Source: Amphiduros pacificus (Eukaryota > Annelida > Polychaeta > Phyllodocida > Hesionidae). From it: a stretch of 64,000 bases of DNA. The stretch spans positions 5,566,185-5,630,184 of the forward strand of contig OX439004.1 in the NCBI GenBank assembly GCA_949316495.1, in the 5' to 3' direction. The number at the start of each line of letters is the position of its first letter. Positions within the stretch are counted from its first letter, which is position 1. The position numbers and the translations under genes were made by a program. This document shows positions 13,136 to 24,894 of this stretch, piece after piece. A model generated the notes under the pieces. It saw nothing but the letters and a program-made list of their open reading frames with translations. It had not been told where the DNA came from and searched no databases.

Positions 13136-13232
13136 ATTAAATTGCTGCAAAAAACAAGCAAGCAAACCACAATCAAGTGACTGCACGGTGATCATTTGAC
13201 AATATTACCGACCGGATTATATTTCTCTTCGG

Positions 13233-13506
13233 TTGCCGTGGAGCAGTTGGTTAGAGTGCCAGCTTATTAGCACCAGCTGCTCTGTGGTGATCCGCGGCCA
13301 TGCCGAATGCCGAGTGCCAGCTTATTAGCACCAATTCCAAAGGTCGTGGATTTGTTCCCCGGTTGTGCTGAGATTGAAGTCATTATACAATTTCCCAAAT
13401 GAGCTGAGGCCCGTGCTTAAAGGTCTAACCCAATGTCTTTGTAAATCTGTGACTGGGTGGGTTGTCATGTCAAGGGCCTGCAACATGACAATTCAGTGAA
13501 GCAGCA
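13233..13506 (+). mobile_element. SINE-A copy with duplicated head segment
   Basis: The head starts GCCGTGGAGCAGTTGGTTAG, a good A box, and is followed by a worn B box (GGATTTGTTCCCC). The body GTAAATCTGTGACTGGGTGG and GTTGTCATGTCAAG then follow. The stretch GTGCCAGCTTATTAGCACCA occurs twice, at about 13256 and 13314, so the head carries an internal duplication of about 58 bp. The copy ends at the GAAGCAGCACT point without the oligo-CAAAC tail. Confidence 0.88.
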
Positions 13507-13524
13507 CTTGTTGCATGGTCAGTT

Positions 13525-14069
13525 GAATTACTGTCACTGCATGCATGTGGACTCATTTCTCACTGAACCAACCAAACGAATATTATTGTCCATGTAATGC
13601 TACAGATGCGTTATCTCTGAGAATGATTGCATTTTATCTGAATACTGTACCTATACCTGACTATCCAGTGTAAGTTTTCCTGCTTGTCTCATGATTTCCT
13701 GATATTTGTTATCCATTTCAATGCTGAAACATGACAACCTATTGTTCTTTTGAGTAGTTCAATGTCATGTAATAGAATGTGTAAATATTGACATACATTC
13801 TCATTAATAATGGAATTGTTATGTAAATCTGTTTTACAGCATTGTTACGACTAGGTATCATATTCTATATTGCGGCACGAGACCTTAATCTTTACAATAA
13901 AAACACTCACATACAGTTGAACTGAATCTGGTGTTATCCAAGCTAAAGCAAAAACTCCATTTAAAAAAAATAATGTTGATTTCAATGCCGTGATGACAAT
14001 TAATGAATTAATATTCGTTTGGTTGGTTCAGTGAGAAATGAGTCCACATGCATGCAGTGACAGTAATTC
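13525..14069. repeat. Perfect 61-bp inverted repeat with 423-bp spacer
   Basis: The left arm (13525-13585) begins GAATTACTGTCACTGCATGC and ends AACGAATATTA. The right arm (14009-14069) is its exact reverse complement over all 61 bases. The spacer shows no open frame. There is no obvious target duplication at the outer edges. It could be a MITE with long ends, a foldback event or an inverted local duplication. Confidence 0.9.
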
Positions 14070-15164
14070 TGCGGTACGATAAGCACGCCCCCCAACATGG
14101 TAAATGGTCCTTCTTGTGTAACTGGCACATCATCAGAATAGCTGAGAAGGACATAGGATGTTTCCAGCTAGGAAGTAACCACATTCGGTTTCAGAGAAAT
14201 ATGAAAGCAGGAACTTTTATTTTCTATTTTCAGAGAAATATAAAAGTAAAAACATCTGTTTTCAGTGAATTATGAAAGTAAGAAATTTGCAGGTGATCTT
14301 GTTATCTAATTCATAGATATATTTCCAACATAAAACTGATACTTAATTTTCCTTATGACACTGGTTTATAAACACCAGCTTCGATAGAGTAACTAAAGAT
14401 TAACTTCAGTCATAGGGTTAGAATTGTGTGTAAGTACAGTTATACACCGTAACTACAGCTGAGTCACTTGTGTCTTGTCGGTAGTAAGGGAGCCACGCCC
14501 TCGGATGCCTCAGGCAGATAGTAAAGGAAGATGCCTTGCCATATCAATGGCTGGGCTGGCCCGGGAATCTGGCTCTCAGCAGCCGCAGCTAACTCTGATA
14601 ACGCCGCCACGCTCTCTCTCACGCCAGCATCTCACTGCCATCAGCGACCAGTCAGTTCCTGCCGCTTTAAGAAACAACCACTACTTCACGTATGGACCTT
14701 TTAAAGTACTGTTTTTTGTATCTTTAAAAACTTTTTGTATCTTCTTTGAAAACAACTATAGCACAATTATTAACGACAAACACAATTTTGAGGAATTTAT
14801 ATAGTTGCTTAGAGAGATAAAGTGAAATCGTGTTCACCTTGGATTAGAAAGTTTCCGTTTTTGGAAAATACGTTATCGGTGTGTGATTTAATATGTGGAG
14901 GTGCGCAAAGACCTCATAGAAACATCTTTATTTCTGTTTGGAGACATACATGTCACGATAAAAAGCCAGCACGCTCATATATCTGGGAGAAGGACATGAG
15001 ATGTTGCCTGAAATACCACCAAGCCACACACCTTTATTGTCTAAGATGAAGGATATCAAGGTGGGTCAACTCACATGCACATTTTGCAATGTTACAGGAG
15101 TCTAGTTGTATGCCCTTCAGCAAGGCACTATACTGTGTACTCCCTGGTGATGACATTTTTCATT
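14070..15164. other. No gene recognised; GC-richer patch at 14480-14700
   Basis: Three worn units of about 40 bp with TTTTCAGAGAAATAT or TTTTCAGTGAATTAT lie at 14185-14285. The part at 14480-14700 is clearly richer in G+C and CpG than its surroundings and carries a 109-codon plus-strand frame from 14475. That frame has no domain I recognise. It could be an untranslated first exon or a promoter-proximal patch, but nothing proves it. Confidence 0.35.
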
Positions 15165-15345
15165 GATTTGTGGAAACCTCATTGCTATCTATATTACTAA
15201 CAAGTTTTTACGTTATTGTATTCGTGGAATGCAGTTCGATATTATAGATACTGTATCTTGCATATTTGCTTTTATATTGGGTTACCTTGTAATTTCATGA
15301 GATATAAAAGAATTTATAAATCCTGATCTGCAAGTGTGTCATTCC
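15165..15345 (+). repeat. Dispersed repeat D1, copy 1
   Basis: Shares TGTGGAAACCT, GGAATGCAGTTCGATATTAT and TATAAAAGAATTTATAAATC with the copy at 34548-34690 in the same order and orientation. This copy has extra sequence in the middle (around 15265-15300). Class unknown. Confidence 0.75.
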
Positions 15346-16005
15346 AGACTACAGAGAATGAAGCTGTTTGTATTTTGAGGAGGCGTGTATATCAGTCCTT
15401 TCCTACGTTTGAGCTATACGAGACGATCTGGTCGGATAGACTGGTGCCTTGACAAATGGTAGTGTCTTGCTATAACAAAGTGGTAGGACCAAAGCTTCTA
15501 CGTTTCACCTATTTATAGGATCTATATATCTGTGAAAGGAATCACTTTAGACTTAAATGCTTTGGTCATACCATTGTGTCACTGCAAGCGCAAACCATCG
15601 CGAAGACGCTGCTCTTTTAGATGTAGATCACCATAGATATCCTGGCACAATACAGAAACAATTAGGTTACCAGAACATATATATATATAAGGGAAATACT
15701 ATTATATAAGTGAAATAAACAGTTATTGAATTACATGTCTTTTAATAATAACTTCTTAATAGAGATCATTCCACATATTTTGGGTTTGCGATAGTGTGGC
15801 GCCGAGAAGGATAGTTCTTTTATTTATGGCAAGAACAATTAACCTTTTGCAAATTTGGTGAAAAGAGATTTGAACTATCATTCCAACTTCTCTTGTTAAG
15901 CAGCACGGACCCATGGATAGCCGCTGTTATTGGATTTAATCTATTTTAATTTCTAAGCTTCACATATTTTTAACCAGTACAAAAAAAGAAAGAAAAAAAA
16001 AGACG
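15346..16005. other. No gene seen
   Basis: Mixed AT-rich sequence with one TATATATATA run near 15678 and an A-rich lead into the next microsatellite. Confidence 0.5.
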
Positions 16006-16031
16006 ACAAAAAAAAAAAAAAAAAAAAAAAA

Positions 16032-16073
<42 letters not shown>

Positions 16074-16075
16074 TT
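16006..16075. repeat. A-run followed by (AAT)n microsatellite
   Basis: About 25 A residues pass directly into about 14 AAT triplets, then an A-rich end with AACAACAAC. This looks like a retroposon poly(A) tail that decayed into a triplet repeat, but no element body was recognised beside it. Confidence 0.95.
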
Positions 16076-16370
16076 AAAAAAAAACAACAACAAAAACAAA
16101 AACAAAGACAAGAAGAAAACCACTTAAAATTAACATTATTTGATATCAAAGTTTGAGGGCTAGTAAAGTAGCATCAGTGCTAAGTTTTTGATGGGAGAGA
16201 GAGGGGGACTAACAATGCTGGGTAAGTTAACTGAATGAAACCAGAAGCTGGCAACAAGCGAGGATGCAATTACACTAAAGACAGGATTGGTCTGTATCCG
16301 CCCAGACGGGAGTCTCGCAGCCTCCACATACTGTGCTCAGAGCAGGAATAATATCATGAGAGAAGATGTG

Positions 16371-16397
16371 ATCTCTCTCTCTCTCTCTGTCTCTCTG

Positions 16398-16462
<65 letters not shown>
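16371..16462. repeat. (TC)n microsatellite
   Basis: About 90 bp of TC repeat with TCTGTCTC interruptions in the first half and a pure second half. Confidence 0.97.
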
Positions 16463-16464
<2 letters not shown>

Positions 16465-16679
16465 GTATAATATGTTATGATAAATGTGGCCATTTTTGTG
16501 GTGAAAAAGGAAAAGAATCTTATATTCAGATTTTCTATTGCAGTTATCCTGTGTTTTTTCTTAACTCAAAAATGCAATGTTTGATATTATATTCTAAATT
16601 TCTAGTTGATTAAAACTTTAAAAATAAACGAGTTTAATAATATATATATATATGTATAAATAAAAATACTCACATTACA

Positions 16680-16960
16680 TAGGTAGTATTCAATTTCTAC
16701 ATCTGCAGTCATTGTCCTATATATGATACCATTCTAAATTTGTTATAAATACTTGCCTTGCTCACAAAAAATATCATCAAATCTGAATTGACCAACATCA
16801 AGTTATAAAATGTAACCCGATATTTATGAATACTGGTGACCTGCGACCGATCCTGTGCCCAGCTTTTTACCTTTGGAGGCAGGGACTGATATAAGAGAGA
16901 AGTCCTGTAATGGAAGGTATATATTGTTATGTTATGGAGAGCTAATTCCCATGTCATTGA
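16680..16960 (-). repeat. Dispersed repeat D3, copy 2
   Basis: Reverse-complement relative to copy 1. It shares AATACTTG.C.TGCTCACAAA, TTGACCAACATCA and a GGCAGGGACTGATAT block with 48770-49000 and 49230-49370. The last block also links it to the fragment at 49230, so the full element is longer than any single piece here. Confidence 0.7.
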
Positions 16961-17239
16961 TAATAATAGCATCTTGGTTTAAGTTATATTTTAAAAGCTA
17001 ACCATTGTAAACTGAGTTGACAATACTTAATGCTCAGGTTTTATAATGGGTTTGAGATTTTTTTTTACCTCTACTACTGATACTTTGATTGTTCCAAAGG
17101 AACTGACACCGTCGATCTATACCCAGATATGAAAAGAAATATATTACCTCAGCAAAAATAGATAACTTCAAAGAGATATTTTGATTTGTACACATATATG
17201 TGTTATTGACACACCAGTTTATATCCTAATAAATATGCA

Positions 17240-17590
17240 ACAAATCTGGTCATTGATCAGTGCCTTTAATCTTTCTGAGAAATGACACATTATCCTCCAG
17301 AATAGGAATTCATACAAATCTGGCTGTGAATTGATTCGTGAAATAAATGACCATTCACCCAGATTCTGCTTTGTACTGATTGGTCAGTATCTGGGTCGGA
17401 CAGACACCGGATATCAAGTTATAATCTGATCACGGTCAATAAAGTTTGGGTAATATTTAGTGAGCAAAACGAGTATATGCATGATTGAGGATTCAACATT
17501 TTGAATGTCATATACAGGGCAATGACGGCAAATGTGTTTAGAGATTGAACGACTTGCAATACTACCGATGTGTTGCAGAGTGTACACGCA
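17240..17590 (+). repeat. Dispersed repeat D3, copy 3
   Basis: Same orientation as copy 1. It holds TGATTGGTCAGTATCTGGGT, the GTGAGCAAAACGAGTAT block, GGGCAATGACGGCAAATGTG and ACTTGCAATACTACCGATG. Copies 2 and 3 lie about 300 bp apart in opposite orientation, so this region could form a long, imperfect hairpin. Confidence 0.7.
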
Positions 17591-17694
17591 TTTGTGTTAA
17601 ACACTTTTCCTTCAACAGTACATGCTGGTATCGGAATAGGCTGCATTGATCCCATTACACATGCTACTGCAAAACTGTATCTTACTGATGTATT

Positions 17695-18025
17695 TAAACA
17701 GGCATGATAAGATCTATTCTCACGTGCAAGTGTTTTTGATGTGTGTTTAAAAATACTGTGACATCCAAGCTAATATGTGTGCTTAGATCTACGGTGACAT
17801 CCAATCTGATATGTTTAGACCAAATGACACATTCAAGTGGTTGAATGTTGAGCTCCAGTGTCCCATTCAAGCTGTTATATCTTTAGATCAAGTATCACAT
17901 TTAAGTTGTTATAAATCTAAATCCAGTGTCACATCAAAGTGGTTAAAGTTAAGATCAATGTTACATCCAATCATCTCTGAAATATATGATATAATTAAGC
18001 TGTTATCAACCCAAATCTGATAATA
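17695..18025. repeat. Old decayed minisatellite, about 42-bp units
   Basis: Words such as GTGACATCCAA, AAGCTGTTATAT and TTAGATC recur at roughly 40-45 bp spacing with heavy divergence (for example near 17757, 17796, 17830, 17870, 17920 and 17960). This looks like a tandem array that stopped being homogenised long ago. Confidence 0.55.
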
Positions 18026-18209
18026 TGTTCTGAATATCCTTACTGTTAAATCATTCCTACTGTCATATCAGCAAAATGGTTGCCATGGCAAACCTTTTTA
18101 CATATTTATGATAACCAATAAAAATGATAATTACTGGGTAATGCCTGGGGATGACAATCCATTAGATATTCTACATGTAATTCACTAAGCGAATAAAGCA
18201 AATGTCAGC

Positions 18210-18457
18210 GTGATGTTCCAAAGGTCGTGGATTTGATTCCCGGCCACGTGATTGTATTCATGTTACACTTTATCATATGAGCTGAGGCATGCGCCTGATC
18301 AAGGGGTAATCTGTTGGCCTTGTAAATATGTGACTGGATGGGTTGTCCTGTCAAGGACCTGCAATATTGAGGGAGCACTATATCTGCTATAAGCAGATCC
18401 CATCATGCAATACCTGGAATAGTGTGTAGGGTGACGTAAAACCCCAAACAAACAGAG
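18210..18457 (+). mobile_element. SINE-A copy lacking the first part of its head
   Basis: Begins at the B-box side (AAAGGTCGTGGATTTGATTC). It continues through GAGCTGAGGC, TTGTAAATATGTGACTGGAT and GGGTTGTCCTGTCAAGGACC to GTGACGTAAAACCCCAAACA at the 3' end. It therefore keeps the body and the full tail, but not the A box. Confidence 0.88.
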
Positions 18458-20003
18458 GAGCAAAAGGAAATTAAATAGCGGAAAGGGGAAAGGTGGGGAA
18501 TCTAACCACTAATATATAGATGAATTCAGACTTTTTTTCCTGAATATCGTAACTCTGATATACAATGGAAAGCATGCTGAAATATCTGTGATTACTCTAT
18601 CCAGAAAAAAAAAGTTGACAGAGGAGGCGACCATTTGCTGAGGCACTTGAAATCACAGAGGTTTTCTGCAAGACAATCATAACAGCTGAGTAATGGTGGA
18701 TTGGTGATTGGTTAGTTATGAACCAATCGTTTAGCCTTCTGTTTGAAATGAGAATGACATCTCTGTTCATGTGCCAAAATATCAATGTATTTTTCAGAGC
18801 ATTGAATATGACAGAAGAGACACCTGGTGGATCATAAAAAATGTTGGAACAAAAGCAATGAGAGTTCAGGAGAGGCCAATAAAAACACGAAATCACATAG
18901 CAAGGCAGAACGGGTAGACAAGAACAGAATTATAGATCACAACATGCGAGCCGAGAACAGAAAATAGTTCATTTTACTTAAAAAAAAAGATTTTAAAGTC
19001 AAATCAAAAGAGCACAAAATAGAGAAGTGAGACAGTGGTCTAACGACCTTTTCAGCTGCATTTGTCTTAATCAGACACTGTGTGACCAGTGTGAAAGTAG
19101 TCCTTGACCACTGGCGACATTGGGATTCAAACTCACCCACAAGGAATTAATGCACAGATCCATTGATCGATTAGCTGTGGTAGATGGGCGAGTGAGAAAG
19201 GAGCAGAAAAGTCGGAGAAAGTCACGTTGCTCAGACAACATATCACCTGTGAGATGGAGGGTATGTTACATCAGAAATGCATGAGATACTTGCCAACCAC
19301 CATCAGACACCGCCCAGCATTGCTAGGTCTTTCTCCAATACCAGGCCCAGCGATTATGTTACCTTTCTGACAAAACTGAAAGTTCATCAATATTCATAAT
19401 TTGATTTGACTTAAATCGAAATTGACAAGTTTTTTTTAATACAAACCATAGAAATGTGTTTATTTTTATTTTCAAAACAGATTTATGTTTCATTTTATTT
19501 GACATTTGCTGATTCGCAAAAGGCTGTGTTTATCAGTTGTGCAATTTCACAGTACATCAAAACAATGATCTTGTTATTTGGCATTAATCACGCAAAAATG
19601 AGAGAATTACATAATTAGGGGACAGCATGTGCGTGTGACGTGACGCCCTGCAGGTTACTGTGGGTGTGTGGGCGTGGGAGAGTCAAGAGATTATACCTTA
19701 AACAAGATCCAGAGATTACTGGCAATGGAAACCACACGACTTTATTTAACCTTGGTGGATTTCCCCGCGGTCTCTTTATGATTTTATGTGTTTTAAATTA
19801 TTCTCGTTCTCTTGTCATGTAAACACAACGTTATTTGAATTAAGACGTTGAATTCTTACAACTTTTTATTATCTGCAATCCCTTTGTTATAAAAATGTAA
19901 TGAATTAGGTGTGTTATAATGTCGAACATTTAGTCTATTAAGAGAGAAGGTCTCGGGTGCAAAAGGTCCGGGTTCGGGAAAAAGATTTGGCAGTGCTGCA
20001 TGG
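18458..20003. other. No gene seen
   Basis: Short open frames only. A stretch near 19080-19140 (CCAGTGTGAAAGTAG, then GATTCAAACTCACCCACAA) resembles worn repeat DNA also hinted at near 3030 and 27200 (AACCAGTGTG followed by an AGG-type word). Confidence 0.45.
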
Positions 20004-20397
20004 TCATCAATGGTTACCTTCAATTGGATATCTTCAAATGGTTACCTTCAAATGGTTACCTTCAATTGGATATCTTCAAATGGTTACCTTCAAATGGTTA
20101 CCTTCAAATGGTTACCTTCAATTGGATATCTTCAAATGGTTACCTTCAAATGGTTACCTTCAAATGGTTACAGTCAAATGGTTGCTGTCAATTGGTTACC
20201 GTCGAATGGTTACCTTCAAATGGTTACAGTCAAATGGTTTCCGTCAATTGGTTACCTTCGAATGGTTATCTTCAAATGGTTACAATCAAATGGTTGCCGT
20301 CAATTGGTTACCTTCAAATGGTCACCTTCAAATGATTACAGTCAAATAGTTGCCGTCAATTGGTTACCGTCGAATGTCTACCTTCAAATAGGTTCTC
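20004..20397. repeat. 15-bp minisatellite, about 26 units
   Basis: The main unit is TCAAATGGTTACCTT. A second type, TCAATTGGATATCTT, and later types TCAATTGGTTACCGT and TCAAATGGTTACAGT are interleaved, so the array has a higher-order pattern. Because 15 is a multiple of three, all three plus frames stay open (KWLPSNGYLQMVTF-like repeats). They are not taken as genes. Confidence 0.96.
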
Positions 20398-21064
20398 ATC
20401 CATTCCAGCCAGTGTTCCATGACTGTTTCACAAAAAAGCCATGGTCTATTCTATCATGTCTATGTGATAATGAAAAAGAAAGATCTCCACGCACTCTTCG
20501 AAAGGAGTAGGCATTGAGACTCGATGACTGTCTTCTATCTGACCTAAACAGTGTTGTAAAGGTCGTTAATACAAACAATTTATTAAGAGAGGTATATAAT
20601 TAGGTCCAATTAAGCGAATTCTTTCTTCCAGTTCTCGGGAGGTATGACCCCCAACTCGGAATGCCTCCCATGTAATTGGGGTGGAAATGTCACCGTGCGT
20701 TTAATATCGACCAATGAATAGGAATGAATGAAACTCATTGTGATAAAACCTTGTGGATTGATTGACTTAAGATAACCATGACAACGAGCCCCGGTAGTTG
20801 AGGAATGTAATGGGAAGGTCTCTTTACATGGTGAGCCACTTTGACCAGGCTTGTTATCTCTACCAGAGCCAATAGAATTCAGAAGCAAAGTTTAAGTGGT
20901 TGCGGCCCCAGCCTACTGAGTAGGCAGGGCGGAATAAGATTAGGAGGACGTGATACATGCGATGTGTGAGGGAAAAACAGATCCAAGTTAATAAGACATA
21001 CTCACTTGGAAAGTATAGCATCAGAGGGAAGAGCATCAATAGAGCTACAGTATTGGTCCATTGT
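20398..21064. other. No gene seen
   Basis: Mixed sequence, somewhat richer in G+C at 20640-20690 and 20895-20950. No domain or element recognised. Confidence 0.45.
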
Positions 21065-21074
21065 TTCAAGGTCT

Positions 21075-21797
21075 TGAACAGAACATGTAACTTAACTATA
21101 CAGAACATAAAGTGTTATCAGACAAATTGCACAGAACATGTTACATATCACACAAACTGCACAGAACATGTAACATATCAGACAAATTATACAGAACATG
21201 TAACATAACAGACAAACTGCATAGAACATGTAACATATCAGACAAGCTGCATAGAACATGTAACATATCAGACAAGCTGCATAGAACATGTAACATATCA
21301 CACAAACTGCATAGAACATGTAACATAACAGACAAACTGCATAGAACATGTAACATATCGGATAATCTGTGCATGTAACATATCACACAAACTGCATAGA
21401 ACATGTAACATAACAGACAAACTGCATAGAACATGTAACATATCGGACAATCTGTGCATGTAACATATCACACAAACCGCATAGAACGTGTTACATATCA
21501 TACAAGCTGCATAGAACATGTAACATATCACACAAACTGCATAGAACATGTAACATATCACACAAACTGCATAGAACATGTAACATATCAGATAAGCTGT
21601 GCAGAACATGTAACATATCACACAAACTGCATAGAACATGTAACATATCAGACAACCTGCATAGAACATGTAACATATCACACAAACGTAACTGCACAGA
21701 ACATGTAACATATCAGACAAACTGCATAGAACATGTAATATATCAGACAAGCTGTACAGAACATGTAACATAACAGACAAGCTGCATAGAACATGTA
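21075..21797. repeat. 30-bp minisatellite, about 24 units
   Basis: The unit contains GAACATGTAACATATCA, then CACAAACTGCATA. Variants have AACAGACAAACTGC or AGACAAGCTGC. A shorter variant, in which GATAATCTGTGCATGTAACA replaces the usual join, occurs twice (near 21360 and 21447), about 90 bp apart, which marks a higher-order duplication. Frames on both strands are open only because the period is 30. Confidence 0.96.
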
Positions 21798-22149
21798 GCA
21801 ACTTGTCTGCAACTATATCGAGTGAATACCAAATTTTGTTTCTTTATGAGTGTCCGTTTACTGGGTCTGGCTTCCTCTGCCGAAGTGCCTACAGATAGTT
21901 ATACGAGTACCCTGATTTACCAATGCCTCGTGCCTAGGCATCTGTGTCATATTTAGTTGTGTCTGGATGGCAATCACTTTATAAGTGATTATCATTATCC
22001 ATCATTATAGACAGATTGAGTCCTCCATCTGCGTACTGGATTAATTTATTGGGGTTGACAGCTTTTTAGCCGCTGTCAGATCAGATAGATGCCAGCTGTC
22101 GGGATTTAATGCCCCACTCCTTCTGAAGAGTTACAGGAAATCTGTTTTT
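21798..22149. other. No gene seen
   Basis: Unique-looking sequence. No motif recognised. Confidence 0.45.
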
Positions 22150-22335
22150 TTTTTGCATAATAATATACACATATCTGGTAGTCAGTTATGGAACACTGGG
22201 TGAAATGAGAAACACTTCGGTAATGTGTATCTACCTTTCATGCAGCCGATCGACGTAATATATTTCCCAATCGGGAATCGAACCCAAGACCTTAGGCATG
22301 TTAGACAGACATCCTACCAACTAAGCCACGTCCCA
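22150..22335 (-). mobile_element. SINE with a different tRNA-like head (SINE-C)
   Basis: On the minus strand the head starts at 22335 with GGGACGTGGCTTAGTTGGTA, an A-box pattern. About 40 bases later comes GGGTTCGATTCCC, a B box. The expected 3' acceptor half is missing, so this is not a working tRNA gene. About 110 bp of body follows, down to about 22150. Confidence 0.65.
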
Positions 22336-23140
22336 AATGGTCAGACCGCTTATTGCTACCAACATATTAATCTGGTACCCGGCCCAAATCATAATTAGTC
22401 TATTCCTACTTGAAGGATTGAGACGGAACCCAGTCTACCAACCTTTTTGACACTAGCTCCATCGATATCATTCGTAACTGACATCTTCCCCATAAGCGAT
22501 GTGCTGTCACACCTGAGCAGTGTGTTGGTAGGTATGCTGAGGACAACCTGTGATCATTTTACAAAATCTGTGGAATTTGTAGTCACAGATTCAGTGTTAC
22601 TTTCATCTGCGAGATTGCGGAAATTGCAACGTATTATTTCCAAAATGAATGGCATCGTTCTCGGTAAGAAACCCACTGTTTTGAATCGCACAGTGCGCCT
22701 TGTTCCAACGCCTTCACATAATTACCTGACACTTCGTCTAGAAAATAAAACAATGTTCCTTTAAGTGTCAATTAACGCCTGTTTTCTTGTTCACATCTAT
22801 GCATAAATGATAAATAGTCCACCATATTGGACTACTGTAAATATAGGTTTTTTACAAAAAAATGACCAAACGAGGCACAGGCATTAACTGCTTCGCAATA
22901 TTTGCGCAAAAAGTACACATATATTATCGCCTTTATCATATGTCGTATAAGCAAAATAAGCAAAGCCGAGTGAACATCCTACGTCGTTTTCATTGCAGAT
23001 TAGGGTAGTTCCGCCGTCATGTGCTAAGCACCTGGATAGAGTAGATTAGCCCGGCATCTTTGCCATATGTATATTACATACATGTCTAATTAGATCGCAA
23101 TGGTTAGACTTAGTGGTAACTTACCACCCACTCTCATAGT
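22336..23140. other. No gene recognised
   Basis: A 105-codon plus-strand frame (22447-22764) has no family motif. Its last codons overlap the inverted 63-bp segment at 22747-22809, so I treat it as chance. Confidence 0.4.
22747..22809 (+). repeat. Segment copied in inverted form at 23599-23661
   Basis: This stretch, with ACAATGTTCCTTTAAGTGTC and TGTTTTCTTGTTCACATC, matches the reverse complement of 23599-23661 at nearly all positions (a handful of differences). The partner sits inside a minisatellite 850 bp away. Confidence 0.85.
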
Positions 23141-23148
23141 AGATCTAT

Positions 23149-23222
23149 ATACACACACACACACACACACTCACACACACACACACACAGTATAAAGTCT
23201 ATATATATATATATATACTAAG

Positions 23223-23292
<70 letters not shown>
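23149..23292. repeat. (CA)n then (TA)n compound microsatellite
   Basis: About 40 bp of CA repeat, then about 25 bp of mixed TATA with a short unique stretch, then about 65 bp of pure TA. Confidence 0.97.
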
Positions 23293-23294
<2 letters not shown>

Positions 23295-23445
23295 CTGATA
23301 ATCAAACAAATATATCTAATATATAACCAGTCTGTCAAATCTGGAAATGACATGGACTTCCTTTTTTTGCGGATCAAAGACTTTTACATCGCCTCACTCT
23401 GCATGGCCTACTCTTCAAACATATTATAGGTCAATGATCAGTCAA

Positions 23446-23517
23446 GGGTGTGAGGACAACAACATATCAGGGTGTGAGGACAACAACATATCAGGGTGTG
23501 AGGACAACAACATATCT
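23446..23517. repeat. 24-bp repeat, three perfect units
   Basis: The unit holds GGGTGTGAGGACAACAACAT. It abuts and partly resembles the next 40-bp array (both have GAGGACAACAA / AAGGACAACAA), so it probably derives from it. Confidence 0.9.
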
Positions 23518-23995
23518 TATATCTCCCATGTAAGGACAGTAAGATAAATCAATGTCTTATATCTCTCATGTAAGGACAACAAGATAAATCAATGTCTTAA
23601 ATCTATGCATAGATGTGAACAAGAAAACAGGCTTTAAATGACACTTAAAGGAACATTGTTTTTTTTGTCTTATATCTCTCATGTAAGGACAACAAGATAA
23701 ATCAATGTCTTATATCTCTCATGTAAGGAAGGTAAGATAAATCAATGTCTTATATCTCTCATGTAAGGACAACAAGATAAATCAATGTCTTATATCTCTA
23801 ATGTTAGGACAGTAAGATAAATCAATGTCTTATATCTCTCATGTAAGGACAACAAGATAAATCAATGTCTTATATCTCTCATGTGAGGACAACAAGATAA
23901 ATCAATGTCTTATATCTCTCATGTAAGGACAACAAGATAAATCAATGTCTTATATCTCCCATGTAAGGACAACAAGATAAATCAATGTCTTATAT
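23518..23995. repeat. 40-bp minisatellite, about 10 units
   Basis: The unit reads TCTTATATCTCTCATGTAAG and continues GACAACAAGATAAATCAATG. It is interrupted at 23599-23661 by an inverted copy of 22747-22809. Units on both sides are near-identical, so the array was already present, or was extended again, around the foreign piece. Confidence 0.96.
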
Positions 23996-24730
23996 CTCAC
24001 CAAAGGGTCATTTGGGCCACTAATTAAAATCAAATCAATTATTCCATTAATTAATAGTCCATCCCTTATAGACATACTATGAATATAACATAATATTTCA
24101 ATGGATGTTTTGCTTCTTGAGAATCACAGTCTGGTTGCACCAGTCATTTAGCTTAGATTACATGACACTTGTATACAATTTCACCACTTTTCATAATCAT
24201 ATTCAGCTGACTGCCTTCATTGTGCTTCTTGCAGAAATATTTTGTTCAATAAATGATCATTATCAAACATTCTTGGAATATCAGTGAGAATGGTGAGTCG
24301 GCATCCCAGACACTCTGAATCTACTACCAAGATAGGTCAATCTAGTTGATTACAAAAAATATGAAAATCAAATGACAAGCCTGGGCCTTTTAAGCTTTCC
24401 TCTTGGATTAGCCTCGGTGTATGTGCACAACAGGAAGACAAACAGACACTAATTCCTATGTTGTCTGTTCTGAGTGGGCCTTTGTAGAGATTCATAACCT
24501 TATTGGAGGATAGAGCTCGAATCCTCTTTCAATGAAACAATAAAACTCGTCATATGCATATCAGAAAGTGGACAAGGTAATTAATCCATTAAATAAATAT
24601 GTAAAAGTGTCTGGACAATTAACTTATTACCTGACGTTCATTTCGGGTAATACTTCAAACTAAGGATGTATTCTCATTTTGATTTTAATTTCCGATAGTC
24701 TTCATCTTGTCTTCTCTGCTGACTTCACAG
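23996..24730. other. No gene seen
   Basis: AT-rich DNA with no long frame and no clear element. Confidence 0.45.
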
Positions 24731-24894
24731 GCTGGTAAATAGCTAGCAGGGCTAGTAAATAGCTAGCAGGGCTAGTAAATAGCTAGCAGGGCTGGTAAAT
24801 AGCTAGCCGTGGTTGTTAAATGGCTAACAGGGGCTGGTAAATAGCTAGCAGGGGCTAGTAAATAGCTAGCAGGGCTGGTAAATAGCTAACAGGG
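24731..24894. repeat. 20-bp minisatellite, about 8 units
   Basis: The unit is TAAATAGCTAGCAGGGCTGG, with A/G and extra-G variants (GGGGCTAG). AGCTAGC is a short palindrome in most units. GGTACAGATGAACAATTATA follows directly; the same GTACAGATGA word borders the TA arrays at 32486-32766 and 53119-53244. Confidence 0.94.

Noticed and set aside
14475-14804. 109-codon frame in a GC-richer patch
   Set aside because: No domain, composition changes abruptly halfway through, and the second half is AT-rich. Kept only as a possible untranslated exon, not as a coding gene.
19957-20510. Three overlapping plus frames of 111-166 codons with KWLPSNGYLQ-type repeats
   Set aside because: Produced by a 15-bp minisatellite. 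All three frames are open together, which coding does not require and a satellite explains.
21092-21801. Cys/Met/Leu-rich minus frames and His/Cys/Thr-rich plus frames
   Set aside because: By-products of the 30-bp minisatellite; several overlapping frames on both strands with no unique part.
22266-22335. Possible tRNA gene on the minus strand
   Set aside because: Good A and B boxes, but the two ends cannot pair as an acceptor stem and the sequence runs on into a SINE-like body. The heads of SINE-A and SINE-B were rejected as tRNA genes for the same reason.
23518-23995. Regular direct repeats that could suggest a CRISPR array
   Set aside because: The units are contiguous or nearly so, with no unique spacers, and the DNA is plainly animal. 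The same holds for all other tandem arrays here.
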